From Agrobacterium tumefaciens str. B6 (GTDB lineage: Bacteria; Pseudomonadota; Alphaproteobacteria; Rhizobiales; Rhizobiaceae), in contig NZ_LMVK01000001.1 of the NCBI RefSeq assembly GCF_001541315.1, positions 124,001 to 188,000 of the forward strand: 64,000 nt of DNA, given 5' to 3'. A program made the translations under genes and the position numbers. Position 1 is the stretch's first letter. Each line of letters starts with the position of its first letter. Under the pieces are notes generated by a model. It was not told where the DNA came from. It worked only from the letters and a program-made list of their open reading frames with translations, and did not search any database. Shown piece by piece: positions 44,032-52,017 of this stretch.

Positions 44032-44757
44032 ATGCGCGTTGCAATCATAGAAAACATGGCGGGTACGCCGCATGGGCAGCTCGGCGTCGCGCTGAAAGAA
44101 GCGGCGGCGGAAGTCCATGTCATCCGCGCCTATGCGGGTGAGCCTCTCCCCAAGGATACGGCCGACCATGATGCGCTTGTCGTTCTGGGCGGCGAACAGA
44201 ACGCGCTCGACGATGCGCTTTATCCCTATCTCCCCGATCTTGCCCTTCTCATGAAAGCCTTTGGCGATGCGGACAAGGCAGTCATGGGCGTCTGCCTTGG
44301 CAGCCAGTTGCTGGCGCGCGCCTATGGGGGAGAGAATATTCTCTCCGGTCCACCGGAGTTCGGCTGGGAAGAGGTGTCGCTGACGGAAGAAGGCGGGTCC
44401 GATCCGCTATTGGCTGGGCTCGAAAAGACATTCCCCATTTTTCAGTGGCATTGCGATACATTTACGCTTCCGCCGGACGCCACGCGACTTGCGACCAATG
44501 GCGCGACGCGAAACCAGGCCTTTCGCATCGGCCGGGCGGTTTATGGCACACAATTCCATTTCGAAGCCTCCGCTGCCGTGGTTGACGGCTGGTGTCAGAC
44601 GTTCCCCACTTCCGTCGAAAGAATGTCGCCGGGATGGCTGGAGAATTATCGCGACCATCGCAGCTTGCGCGCAGAAATGGCCGATGCAGCCGGGCTGGAA
44701 ATTGCCCGAGCCTGGGTACGCCTCATCCAGAGCGGCGATTTTCCGTTGCGAAAGTGA
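44032..44757 (+). CDS. Class I glutamine amidotransferase-like protein
   Basis: 241-residue GATase1 domain protein. Nucleophile elbow MGVCLGSQLLA with the catalytic cysteine at about 85, and the C-terminal YGTQFHFEAS supplying His and Glu. Such stand-alone domains (GuaA-like N-domain) include gamma-glutamyl hydrolases of polyamines and amino-acid amidases; the substrate is not readable. Start at 44032 (frame open to 43966). Confidence 0.88.
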   Translation: MRVAIIENMAGTPHGQLGVALKEAAAEVHVIRAYAGEPLPKDTADHDALVVLGGEQNALDDALYPYLPDLALLMKAFGDADKAVMGVCLGSQLLARAYGGENILSGPPEFGWEEVSLTEEGGSDPLLAGLEKTFPIFQWHCDTFTLPPDATRLATNGATRNQAFRIGRAVYGTQFHFEASAAVVDGWCQTFPTSVERMSPGWLENYRDHRSLRAEMADAAGLEIARAWVRLIQSGDFPLRK

Positions 44758-44815
44758 TCGAGGCCGAACAAAGTTGCAGCGGACGGACTATCGTGCGCAA
44801 GGAGGCGCAGAGATC

Positions 44816-45004
44816 ATGTACAAATTCGAAATCTATCAGGACAAGGCCGGCGAATATCGTTTCCGCTTTAAGGCTTCCAACGGCGAAACGATGTTCTCCT
44901 CGGAAGGATACCAGGCGAAGGCATCGGCTATTCACGCGATCGAATCGATAAAGAGAAATTCTCCCGGTGCGGACACTGTCGATCTGACCGCCATGACGGC
45001 CTGA
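44816..45004 (+). CDS. DUF1508 (YegP-like) protein
   Basis: 62-residue protein with one YegP repeat: FEIYQDKAGEYRFRFKASNG, then GYQAKASAIHAIESIKRN. AGGAGG stands before the ATG at 44816; the longer open frame to 44489 is a shadow of the amidotransferase gene. Function unknown; 58 bases after the amidotransferase, possibly cotranscribed. Confidence 0.85.
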   Translation: MYKFEIYQDKAGEYRFRFKASNGETMFSSEGYQAKASAIHAIESIKRNSPGADTVDLTAMTA

Positions 45005-45182
45005 GCCGCGCCGCCGCGCGCGAACTCGAAGCGTTTCGCCTGCCAGAAATGACGGGCGCATCGGCAGGTGCCGACGTAAAGATAAGATTCAGTCTTTTTT
45101 GATAATCTTCCGTTAGCATTTGTATTTCGAGGTCTCCGGGCGGCATCAGAGTGCCCCCGATTTGTTTTGCGTACGGGTTCTC

Positions 45183-46295
45183 ATGCGTTCATCGGCTGTG
45201 CCAGCACTTCTCTTCGGTTGCCTCCTGCTTGGAGGCTGCACGTCCAGTTCCGGGCCGGAAAGCCTGATGGCCGGCTTGCCTTCGAAGGAAACGACGAGTT
45301 CGGTCACGCCATCCGCGCCGGTGCCGCAGGCAGGCGTCGGCACCCAGGCCATCGCCGCCCAGCCGCGGCAGCAAGTTCTGGCATGGGGCGGGCCGGTGCC
45401 TGACGAACCCAAGGCCTTTTCCGCCGTCACCCCCAAAGCGTCCTTAACGCAGGATGCGCCTGAAATCCGTTTGCCGGTTCCGCCACAGGCGGCCGGAATG
45501 GTGCGGCCGGCGGAGCGCCCCACGATGAACCAGATGGAGCGTCCGGTGCAATTGGCCATGGCGGCGGCCCCGGCGGCAAGCGCCGGTGCTCAGATCCGTT
45601 CGCGCATTTTCCGCTCCAGCTTCAGTGATGCCAAGCCCATCAATTTCGGCAGGGTTCAGCCCCGTCATTTCCAGGTCCACGGGGTGGATGTATCCCGCTG
45701 GCAGGCCAATATAAACTGGCCGCAGCTGCGCACGCGCGGCGCGAATTTCGCCTTCATCAAGGCGACGGATGGTGGTGATCATCTTGATCCGATGTTCCGC
45801 ACCAATTGGCAGCGCGCAAAGGAAGCGGGCATTCGCCGCGGTGCCTACCATTTCTTCTACTGGTGCCGCAACGCCAGCGAACAGGCGGACTGGTTCATTC
45901 GTAATGTACCGCGTGATCCGGACGCGCTGCCGCCCGTCATCGACGTGGAATATAACGGCGAATCGAGCTGCAAGATGCGCCATTCCCGCGAACGCGTGCT
46001 GGAAAAGATGCGGGTCTTCATGGACAAGCTTGAGCGCCATTACGGCCAGCGGCCGATCATTTATACGGCGCCCGATTTTTACAAGGATAACCTCCAGGGC
46101 GAATTCCAGGATTATCCCTTCTGGCTGCGCGCCGTCGCCCAGCATCCGTCGGTGGTTTATCCCGGTCGCAAGTGGCTGTTCTGGCAATATTCCGGTTCCG
46201 GCCTGTCGCATGGCGTCGATGGCCGTATCGATCTCAATGTCTTCAATGGCAGCGAAGACGCATGGCATCGCTGGGTGGATCGCCGCTCGAGCTGA
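45183..46295 (+). CDS. GH25 family lysozyme-like lipoprotein
   Basis: 370 residues. Lipoprotein signal peptide (LLFGCLLLGGC), a low-complexity Pro/Ala linker (about 20-150), then a glycoside hydrolase 25 domain with HGVDVSRWQANINW, FIKATDGGD and the catalytic PPVIDVEYNG acid pair. It would cut peptidoglycan glycan strands in the periplasm. ATG at 45183; the frame extends to 45120 without signal-like sequence. It ends 4 bases before the convergent DMT gene stop. Confidence 0.9.
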   Translation: MRSSAVPALLFGCLLLGGCTSSSGPESLMAGLPSKETTSSVTPSAPVPQAGVGTQAIAAQPRQQVLAWGGPVPDEPKAFSAVTPKASLTQDAPEIRLPVPPQAAGMVRPAERPTMNQMERPVQLAMAAAPAASAGAQIRSRIFRSSFSDAKPINFGRVQPRHFQVHGVDVSRWQANINWPQLRTRGANFAFIKATDGGDHLDPMFRTNWQRAKEAGIRRGAYHFFYWCRNASEQADWFIRNVPRDPDALPPVIDVEYNGESSCKMRHSRERVLEKMRVFMDKLERHYGQRPIIYTAPDFYKDNLQGEFQDYPFWLRAVAQHPSVVYPGRKWLFWQYSGSGLSHGVDGRIDLNVFNGSEDAWHRWVDRRSS

Positions 46296-46298
46296 TGG

Positions 46299-47174
46299 TC
46301 AGCGCGCGAATTTTCGCGCGCCCGCAACACACAGCACCACAACCAGCGTCACGCCGATCATGGCCGGGCTCACCTCTTCGTGCAGCAGGGTGGCGGCAAG
46401 CGCGAGCCCGAAGAAGGGCTGAAGCAATTGCAGCTGCCCCACGGCGGCGATGCCGCCAAGGGCCAGCCCGCGATACCAGAAGATGAAGCCAATCAGCATG
46501 CTGAACAGGGAAACATAGGCAAGGCCAGCCCAGGCCTGCGGGTCTATGCCGGCAAGCGTTTCCGGCCCGCTGAAAAAGGCAAGCGGCAGCATCACCGGCA
46601 GGGAAAGAACCAGCGCCCAGGAAATGACCTGCCAGCCGCCCAGCTTGCGGGAAAGGGCAGCGCCCTCCGCATAGCCGAGCCCGCAGACGATGATTGCGCC
46701 AAGCATCAGAAGATCGCCGGCAAGCGAGGCTTCGATCCCGGCGGCAAACGAATTCGAGAGCGAAAAACCCGCAACAAGCGCACTGCCGAGACAGGAAAAG
46801 AGCCAGAAGACCGGGCGTGGGCGTTCTCCGCCGCGCAGCACCGCAAAGATCGCGGTTGCGAGTGGCAGCAGCCCCACGAAAACGATGGAATGCGCCGAGG
46901 TGATGTGCCGCAGGGCAAGCGCGGTCAATAGCGGGAAACCCACCACGACACCAAGCGAGACGATGAAAAGCGATGTCAGGTCATTGCGCGCCGGGCGTCT
47001 TTGCCTGAACAGAAACAGCAGCGCCAGCGCCAGCAGGCCGGCAATGCTGGCGCGGGCGACGGTGAGGAACACGGGATCGAAACCCGTTACCGCGATGCGC
47101 GTCGCTGGCAGCGAACCGCTGAATATTACCACGCCTGTCAGGCCGCTCAGCCAGCCGCTCGTCGTCTTGTCCAT
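46299..47174 (-). CDS. DMT/EamA-family transporter
   Basis: 291-residue ten-helix exporter (GVVIFSGSLPATRIAVTGFDP; EAM repeat near GLGYAEGAALSRKLGGWQVISW). ATG at 47172-47174 follows CAGGAG; an ATG nine codons upstream is possible. Divergent from a MocR-type regulator, a common pairing in which the regulator controls the exporter; substrate unknown. Confidence 0.87.
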   Translation of the reverse strand: MDKTTSGWLSGLTGVVIFSGSLPATRIAVTGFDPVFLTVARASIAGLLALALLFLFRQRRPARNDLTSLFIVSLGVVVGFPLLTALALRHITSAHSIVFVGLLPLATAIFAVLRGGERPRPVFWLFSCLGSALVAGFSLSNSFAAGIEASLAGDLLMLGAIIVCGLGYAEGAALSRKLGGWQVISWALVLSLPVMLPLAFFSGPETLAGIDPQAWAGLAYVSLFSMLIGFIFWYRGLALGGIAAVGQLQLLQPFFGLALAATLLHEEVSPAMIGVTLVVVLCVAGARKFAR

Positions 47175-47290
47175 CGTCAACTCCTGCTTTCTGCCTTTCA
47201 TGATCCCGAATGGCTGGCGGGAACAGCGACAATCATATACAATTTCAACAAACTGTTATGGTTTCATGAGCGGTACGGTTGGAGAGAATC

Positions 47291-48703
47291 ATGGATGGAC
47301 AGGTCGCTGTTGGCACGCGCATAGAAAAGGTGATGGCAAGCGTTCGGCAACGCATCGCCTCGCGCAGCCTCGTGCCGGGCGCGCGTCTTCCATCGGTGCG
47401 GGCTCTGGCGAAGACCATGCAGGTGTCCACCTCCACCATCGTCGAGGCCTACGACCGGCTTGTGGCGGAGGGTACGATAAGCTCGCGCCCCGGCTCCGGT
47501 TTTTTCGTTTCAGGTCCGCTTGCACCCCTCTCGCTCGCCGATATCGAGCCGCAGCTCGACAGGGCGGTGGATCCCTTGTGGGTTTCGCGGCAGGCGCTGG
47601 ATGAAAGTTCCGTTCTCGCCAAACCCGGTTGCGGCTGGCTTCCCGTATCGTGGATGCCGCAAGAGGCATTGAGGCGGGCCATGCGCGGGCTTGCCCGGGC
47701 CGACGCCGCCCTGCTGACCGATTATGGCAGCCCGATGGGACTGTTGCCGCTGCGCCAGCTTCTGTCGCGCCGGCTGGCCGAACACGGGGTGCAGGCGGGC
47801 GCCAGCCAGATCATGCTCACCGACTCCGGCACGCAGGCGATCGATCTTCTGTGCCGTTTCCTGCTGCAGCCGGGGGACACGGTTGTTGTCGATGACCCCT
47901 GTTATTTCAATTTCCACGCCCTCCTGCGGGCGCATCGGGTGAAGATCGTCGGCGTACCCTATACGCCAACCGGGCCGGATTTAGCGCTTTTCGAGCAGGC
48001 GCTGAAAGATCATCAGCCCCGGCTTTATATCACCAATTCCGCAATCCATAATCCGACAGGTGCAAGGCTTTCCGCCGTTTCCGCCCATCGGCTGTTGATG
48101 CTGGCTGAACAGGCGGGGCTAACCATCATCGAGGATGATATTTTTGCCGATTTCGAAACCCAGGCTGCGCCCCGGCTGGCCGCCTTCGATGGTCTGAACC
48201 GTGTCGTCCAGATAGGCAGTTTTTCAAAAACACTGTCGGCCTCCATACGGTGCGGTTTCATTGCAGCACCTGTCGCGTGGGTGGAAGCCCTGACCGATCT
48301 CAAGATCGCCACCGCTTTTGGCGGAACGCATTTTTCGGCGGCGCTGATCCTCTCGCTTTTGACCGATGGCAGTTACCGCAAGCATGTCGAGGCACTCAGG
48401 CAGCGTCTTGCGGCGGTAATGCCGGAGGCGGCGTCACGTCTGAAGTCGATTGGATGTGTGCCGTGGATCGAGCCGCAGGCGGGTATGTTTTTGTGGTGCC
48501 GCCTGCCGGATGGGAGCGATGCCGCCGATGTTGCGCGCCGGGCGCTTTCGCGGCAGGTGGTGCTAGCCCCCGGCAATGTGTTCAGCTCGTCGCAAAGTGC
48601 CTCCGGTTTCATGCGTTTCAATGTGTCGCAAATGGCAGATCCGCAGGTCATGACGGTGCTGGCGGAGGCACTTCAGCAAGGGCCCGAACCTCGTCGGTTG
48701 TAG
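47291..48703 (+). CDS. MocR-family transcriptional regulator (GntR HTH fused to aminotransferase domain)
   Basis: 470 residues. N-terminal GntR winged helix (SRSLVPGARLPSVRALAKTM; VSTSTIVEAYDRLVAEG) and a class I aminotransferase-like domain binding PLP: NSAIHNPTGARLS, and the Schiff-base lysine in QIGSFSKTLSASIRCGF. GGAGAG precedes the ATG at 47291. It likely controls the divergent DMT exporter; MocR proteins often sense amino acids, PLP or GABA. Confidence 0.9.
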   Translation: MDGQVAVGTRIEKVMASVRQRIASRSLVPGARLPSVRALAKTMQVSTSTIVEAYDRLVAEGTISSRPGSGFFVSGPLAPLSLADIEPQLDRAVDPLWVSRQALDESSVLAKPGCGWLPVSWMPQEALRRAMRGLARADAALLTDYGSPMGLLPLRQLLSRRLAEHGVQAGASQIMLTDSGTQAIDLLCRFLLQPGDTVVVDDPCYFNFHALLRAHRVKIVGVPYTPTGPDLALFEQALKDHQPRLYITNSAIHNPTGARLSAVSAHRLLMLAEQAGLTIIEDDIFADFETQAAPRLAAFDGLNRVVQIGSFSKTLSASIRCGFIAAPVAWVEALTDLKIATAFGGTHFSAALILSLLTDGSYRKHVEALRQRLAAVMPEAASRLKSIGCVPWIEPQAGMFLWCRLPDGSDAADVARRALSRQVVLAPGNVFSSSQSASGFMRFNVSQMADPQVMTVLAEALQQGPEPRRL

Positions 48704-48775
48704 GCGTTCTGGAAGGAATCGGAACAAAATCCCGTGAACGTCGTTTTCTTCGCAGAATGAAGAGGAGGAAATACC

Positions 48776-49093
48776 ATGACATTCGATCCCAACAACCCGC
48801 GTCCGGACCGCGATCTTCGTCCGGAAGTGAATATCAGCAATGAACCGCGTGCCCGCACGTCGTCGTCCTGGGTGCCGTGGTTGGCTATCATCGTTGTCGT
48901 TCTGGTAGGCGTTTTCGCCTGGTCGCAGATGAGCGGCCCGACCACCGATCCGGCAACGACATCCTCCACCACGCCGCCTGCAGCAACGGATCAGGCACCG
49001 GCGCCGATGGCTCCGACTACTCCGGCAACACCGCCTGCTAACAATACCGCACCGGCAAGCCCGACTACCGGCGGCACGCAGACCCAGCCGTAA
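48776..49093 (+). CDS. Small single-pass membrane protein with Pro/Thr-rich tail
   Basis: 105 residues: a polar N-terminus (MTFDPNNPRPDRDL), one membrane helix (WLAIIVVVLVGVFAWSQM, about 34-51), and a periplasmic tail made almost only of Pro, Thr, Ala, Ser and Asn. A strong terminator follows, and a ribosome-binding site (AAGAGGAGG) precedes the ATG, so it is a genuine short gene. I recognise no domain; the tail could cross part of the periplasm. Confidence 0.75.
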   Translation: MTFDPNNPRPDRDLRPEVNISNEPRARTSSSWVPWLAIIVVVLVGVFAWSQMSGPTTDPATTSSTTPPAATDQAPAPMAPTTPATPPANNTAPASPTTGGTQTQP

Positions 49094-49111
49094 TAGGCTT
49101 ACTGATAGGAT

Positions 49112-49142
49112 AAAACCGCCTGCCTCCGCGCGGGCGGTTTTT
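49112..49142 (+). terminator. Rho-independent terminator
   Basis: AAAACCGCC (49112-49120) pairs with GGCGGTTTT (49133-49141), followed by another T; the A-run before it makes it work on the minus strand too, at the end of the Rrf2 gene. Confidence 0.9.
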
Positions 49143-49169
49143 CCTTGCAAGAGTGAACGTCACCCGCCG

Positions 49170-49628
49170 TTAGAGCCTTTCCATCGCGGAAGGGTCGTTG
49201 GAAAGACGGGACCAGCGGCTAATGGACTCCTGTGCCAGCTGAGAGAGGGCAATGCTTCCGAAGCGCGACAGCAGAATGTTTTCCGCCTCTTTCATGGCGT
49301 CAAAAAGCGCCGTGTTGACGGCCTGTTCGATGACGCAGTTCGGATTGTCGCCTGCCAGCCCGATCGAGAACAGTTCCGGTGCGCCAAGCGCCCGGTAAAT
49401 ATCGAGCAGCGTGATTTCGCTGAGCGGCCGCGCCAGCACCCACCCGCCGCCATGGCCTTTTTCCGACGACACATAACCATGCTCGCGCAAGCCGGCCATG
49501 GTTCTGCGCACCACCACCGGATTGGTCTGAAGCATCGCCGCAATGCTCTCGGAGGTCGCGGCGCCCTCATGTTTTTCCATATGGATCAGAATATGCAGCA
49601 CCCGTGAAAGGCGCGTGTCGTGTCTCAT
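49170..49628 (-). CDS. Rrf2-family transcriptional regulator
   Basis: 152 residues with the Rrf2 winged helix (RLSRVLHILIHME; NPVVVRRTMAGLREHGYVSSEKGHGGGW). Only one cysteine (NPNCVIEQAV, about 101) stands where iron-sulfur Rrf2 proteins have three, so it is not RirA- or IscR-like; a cysteine-thiol or non-metal signal is more likely. Divergent from a thioredoxin-reductase-like gene, with a twin repeat between them. Confidence 0.87.
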   Translation of the reverse strand: MRHDTRLSRVLHILIHMEKHEGAATSESIAAMLQTNPVVVRRTMAGLREHGYVSSEKGHGGGWVLARPLSEITLLDIYRALGAPELFSIGLAGDNPNCVIEQAVNTALFDAMKEAENILLSRFGSIALSQLAQESISRWSRLSNDPSAMERL

Positions 49629-49675
49629 TGCTCAAATCCGTCTGTTTGCATCGACGCTACCAGCTTCGAGATGAC

Positions 49676-49737
49676 GTAACAATATAAGTTGCGTGACCAT
49701 TGACTCCCAAAATCATGTAACAATATAAGTATCGTGA
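49676..49737. promoter_or_regulatory. Twin direct repeats, probable Rrf2 operators
   Basis: GTAACAATATAAGT occurs exactly at 49676-49689 and 49717-49730, start to start 41 bases (four helix turns). The first copy is also an imperfect palindrome, ACGTAAC-AATATAA-GTTGCGT. The pair stands between the Rrf2 gene and the flavoprotein gene and is likely bound cooperatively. Confidence 0.7.
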
Positions 49738-49781
49738 AATGAACGGGCACTTCCGCCTCCTCCTGAAACGATGGGTGCATC

Positions 49782-50675
49782 ATGAAATTCGACGTCATCA
49801 TTATCGGCGGCAGCTATGCCGGTCTCTCAGCCGCCCTGCAGCTTGGACGCGCCAGAAAAAACATTCTGGTGGTGGATGCCGGTGAACGGAGAAACCGTTT
49901 CGCCAACCATTCCCACGGTTTTCTCGGCCAGGACGGCAAGGCGCCAGGCGAGATTATCGCCGAGGCGCGCCGCCAGATCGAACGTTACCCGACCATAAAA
50001 TGGGCCGAAGGCAGGGTGACCGATGCCGAAGGCTCCTTTGGTGATTTCGCAATCGAGATCGATGGCGACCGCCGTGAGACTGCGGATCGGCTGATCCTCG
50101 CCATTGGTGTCACCGATGAATTGCCTGGTATCGCCGGGCTGAAGGAGCGCTGGGGCTCTTCTGTCTTCCATTGCCCCTATTGCCATGGTTACGAGCTCAA
50201 TCAGGAAAAGATTGGCGTTATCGCCGCTTCACCTTTGGCCATTCACCACGCATTGATGCTTCCGGACTGGGGTGAGACGACCTTTTTCACCAACGGCGTA
50301 TTCGAGCCGGACGAGGACCAGTATTCGATGCTGACAGCGCGCGGCGTCCGGATGGAAACAACCGGCATCAGGGAAATTGCGGGGCATGCGGATGTCGTCC
50401 TGACAGATGGACGCAGCATTGCCTGGGCCGGCCTTTTCCCCCAGCCGATATTGCGGATCACCGCCGATTGGATCGAAAAACTCGGCTGTGCGGTGGAGGA
50501 GGGGCCGATGGGATCAACCATCGTCACAGACCCGATGAAACAGACTACCACACGCGGCATCTTCGCCTGCGGCGATGTGGCGAGACCCGCCGGCTCGGTC
50601 GCCCTTGCGGTGGGCGACGGCGCGATGGCGGGCGCTGCGGCTCACCGGTCGATCCTCTTTCCGGAAATGCTCTAG
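49782..50675 (+). CDS. Thioredoxin-reductase-like NAD(P)/FAD-dependent oxidoreductase
   Basis: 297-residue flavoprotein. FAD motif IIIGGSYAGLSAALQLG, second nucleotide site (KIGVIAAS, lacking the full GxGxxG), and the redox pair FHCPYCHGYE (CxxC). The family includes TrxB relatives that reduce small thiols or disulfides. ATG at 49782. It is probably repressed by the divergent Rrf2 protein. Its stop overlaps the convergent AraC-type gene stop. Confidence 0.88.
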   Translation: MKFDVIIIGGSYAGLSAALQLGRARKNILVVDAGERRNRFANHSHGFLGQDGKAPGEIIAEARRQIERYPTIKWAEGRVTDAEGSFGDFAIEIDGDRRETADRLILAIGVTDELPGIAGLKERWGSSVFHCPYCHGYELNQEKIGVIAASPLAIHHALMLPDWGETTFFTNGVFEPDEDQYSMLTARGVRMETTGIREIAGHADVVLTDGRSIAWAGLFPQPILRITADWIEKLGCAVEEGPMGSTIVTDPMKQTTTRGIFACGDVARPAGSVALAVGDGAMAGAAAHRSILFPEML

Positions 50676-51544
50676 GGTGAGACGAGGTTCAGCCAGCGGC
50701 CCGGAGGCATGCCGAAGGCATTTTTGAAATGCCGGGTGAAATGCGCCTGATCCGCAAAACCGCAGGCAAAGGCCGTTTCGGCAAGACCCGTACCTGCGCG
50801 CATCATGTCCTTGCATTTCTGCAGCCGCCGCATGATGAGATAACGGTGCGGGCTCGTGCCGAACAGGCAACGAAAGTGCCGGAAAAGCGTGAAGCGGTCG
50901 AGCCCGCTTATCCGTTCCAGTTCTTCAGAACCGACGGTGTCGGCGCTATTCTCCAGCAGATAGTCCCGGCATCGCAAAACGGCGATGCGGTCAATCCGCT
51001 TGATGGTTCTGGTGCTTCCGTTTGAATGTTTCCAGAGCAGATCCGCCAGTCTCGATTGCCAGTCGGTGAGAAGTAGATTGTCCGGTTCGCCTTCGAGATT
51101 ACCGAGTGCCTCGATGAGGCATTGCCGGAATTCTTCGTCCTCGATGATGGCATTTCGGGCAAAGGGCAGCGCGTTATATCCCGCCTCCGTCGTTTTTTCC
51201 GGTGGGAGGTAGAGCATTCGATAGTGCAGGCCCTCGTCAGTGCCCGCGCCGCCATCGTGAACCTCGTCGGGATGCAGGACGATGACATTTCCCGGCATGC
51301 TGAAATGCGATGTGCCACGATAGGAAAAGGTCTGGACGCCGGAAAGCGTGACGCCAATCGCATAAGTATCATGGCGATGCGGGGCATAGGCATTGCCGTG
51401 AAAACGCGCGTCTATGCGTTCGATGCCCTCGCTGGAGGGCGCCTGCACGATCCCTTCGAATTTGCACGAACGTTCAAGATCGCCGACGCCCCGAGGCGTT
51501 AGGGTCGCTTCTCTTTCGTAACCACAGCCAGATTGAGTTCGCAT
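50672..51544 (-). CDS. AraC-family transcriptional regulator
   Basis: 290 residues: N-terminal cupin-like AraC_binding domain (ARFHGNAYAPHRHDTYAIGVTLSG, VLHPDEVHDG) and two C-terminal HTH motifs (ERISGLDRFTLFRHFRCLFG; AFACGFADQAHFTRHFKNAFG). ATG at 51542-51544; the upstream frame is open but unlike the family. Its start codon overlaps that of the divergent DUF2000 gene at CATG. Confidence 0.88.
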   Translation of the reverse strand: MRTQSGCGYEREATLTPRGVGDLERSCKFEGIVQAPSSEGIERIDARFHGNAYAPHRHDTYAIGVTLSGVQTFSYRGTSHFSMPGNVIVLHPDEVHDGGAGTDEGLHYRMLYLPPEKTTEAGYNALPFARNAIIEDEEFRQCLIEALGNLEGEPDNLLLTDWQSRLADLLWKHSNGSTRTIKRIDRIAVLRCRDYLLENSADTVGSEELERISGLDRFTLFRHFRCLFGTSPHRYLIMRRLQKCKDMMRAGTGLAETAFACGFADQAHFTRHFKNAFGMPPGRWLNLVSP

Positions 51545-51950
51545 GTTTGATACCAAGATCGCCGTCATCCTTCGCGATGACCTTGCCGTGTGGCAAAAAC
51601 TGAACGTTACCGCATTCCTCATGTCCGGGATCGTCGCCCAGACCAAGGAGATCATTGGAGAACCATACCGCGACGGGGCAGGCAACGTCTATAATCCCCT
51701 GTCCATCCAGCCTGTCGTCGTCATGGCCACGGATCAGGAGGCGCTGCGCAAAATCCACCAGCGATCCCTCGAGCGTGACGTCACGACATCGCTTTATATC
51801 GAGGAAATGTTCGCTACCGGGCACGACGTCGCCAATCGCCAGGTATTTTCGGAGTTTTCTCCTGACAACGCCAAGGTGGTCGGCATGGCGCTGAGGGCCG
51901 ACAAGAAGATCGTCGACAAGATCACCAAGGGCGCGAAGCTGCACGGGTGA
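51543..51950 (+). CDS. DUF2000 family protein
   Basis: 135-residue protein with the family pattern FDTKIAVILRDDLAVWQKLNVTAFL and NPLSIQPVVVMA. Structures of relatives have a peptidyl-tRNA-hydrolase-2-like fold, but function is unknown. Start ATG at 51543 shares bases with the AraC start on the other strand and lacks a strong ribosome-binding site. Probably controlled by that AraC protein. Confidence 0.85.
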   Translation: MFDTKIAVILRDDLAVWQKLNVTAFLMSGIVAQTKEIIGEPYRDGAGNVYNPLSIQPVVVMATDQEALRKIHQRSLERDVTTSLYIEEMFATGHDVANRQVFSEFSPDNAKVVGMALRADKKIVDKITKGAKLHG

Positions 51951-51966
51951 TCGGACCCTAAAACGC

Positions 51967-51989
51967 AAAAGGGAGGCTGTGGGCCTCCC
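51967..51989 (-). terminator. Terminator of lepA
   Basis: GGGAGGC (51971-51977) pairs with GCCTCCC (51983-51989) over a 5-base loop; on the minus strand it is followed by TTTTGCGTTTT. Confidence 0.88.
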
Positions 51990-52017
51990 TTCAAGAACGA
52001 TGGCAAGTGATTGCCGC

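Noticed and set aside
46380..46931. 183-codon charged open frame opposite the DMT transporter
   Set aside because: Shadow of the membrane protein gene on the other strand; composition is that of a reverse-frame translation.
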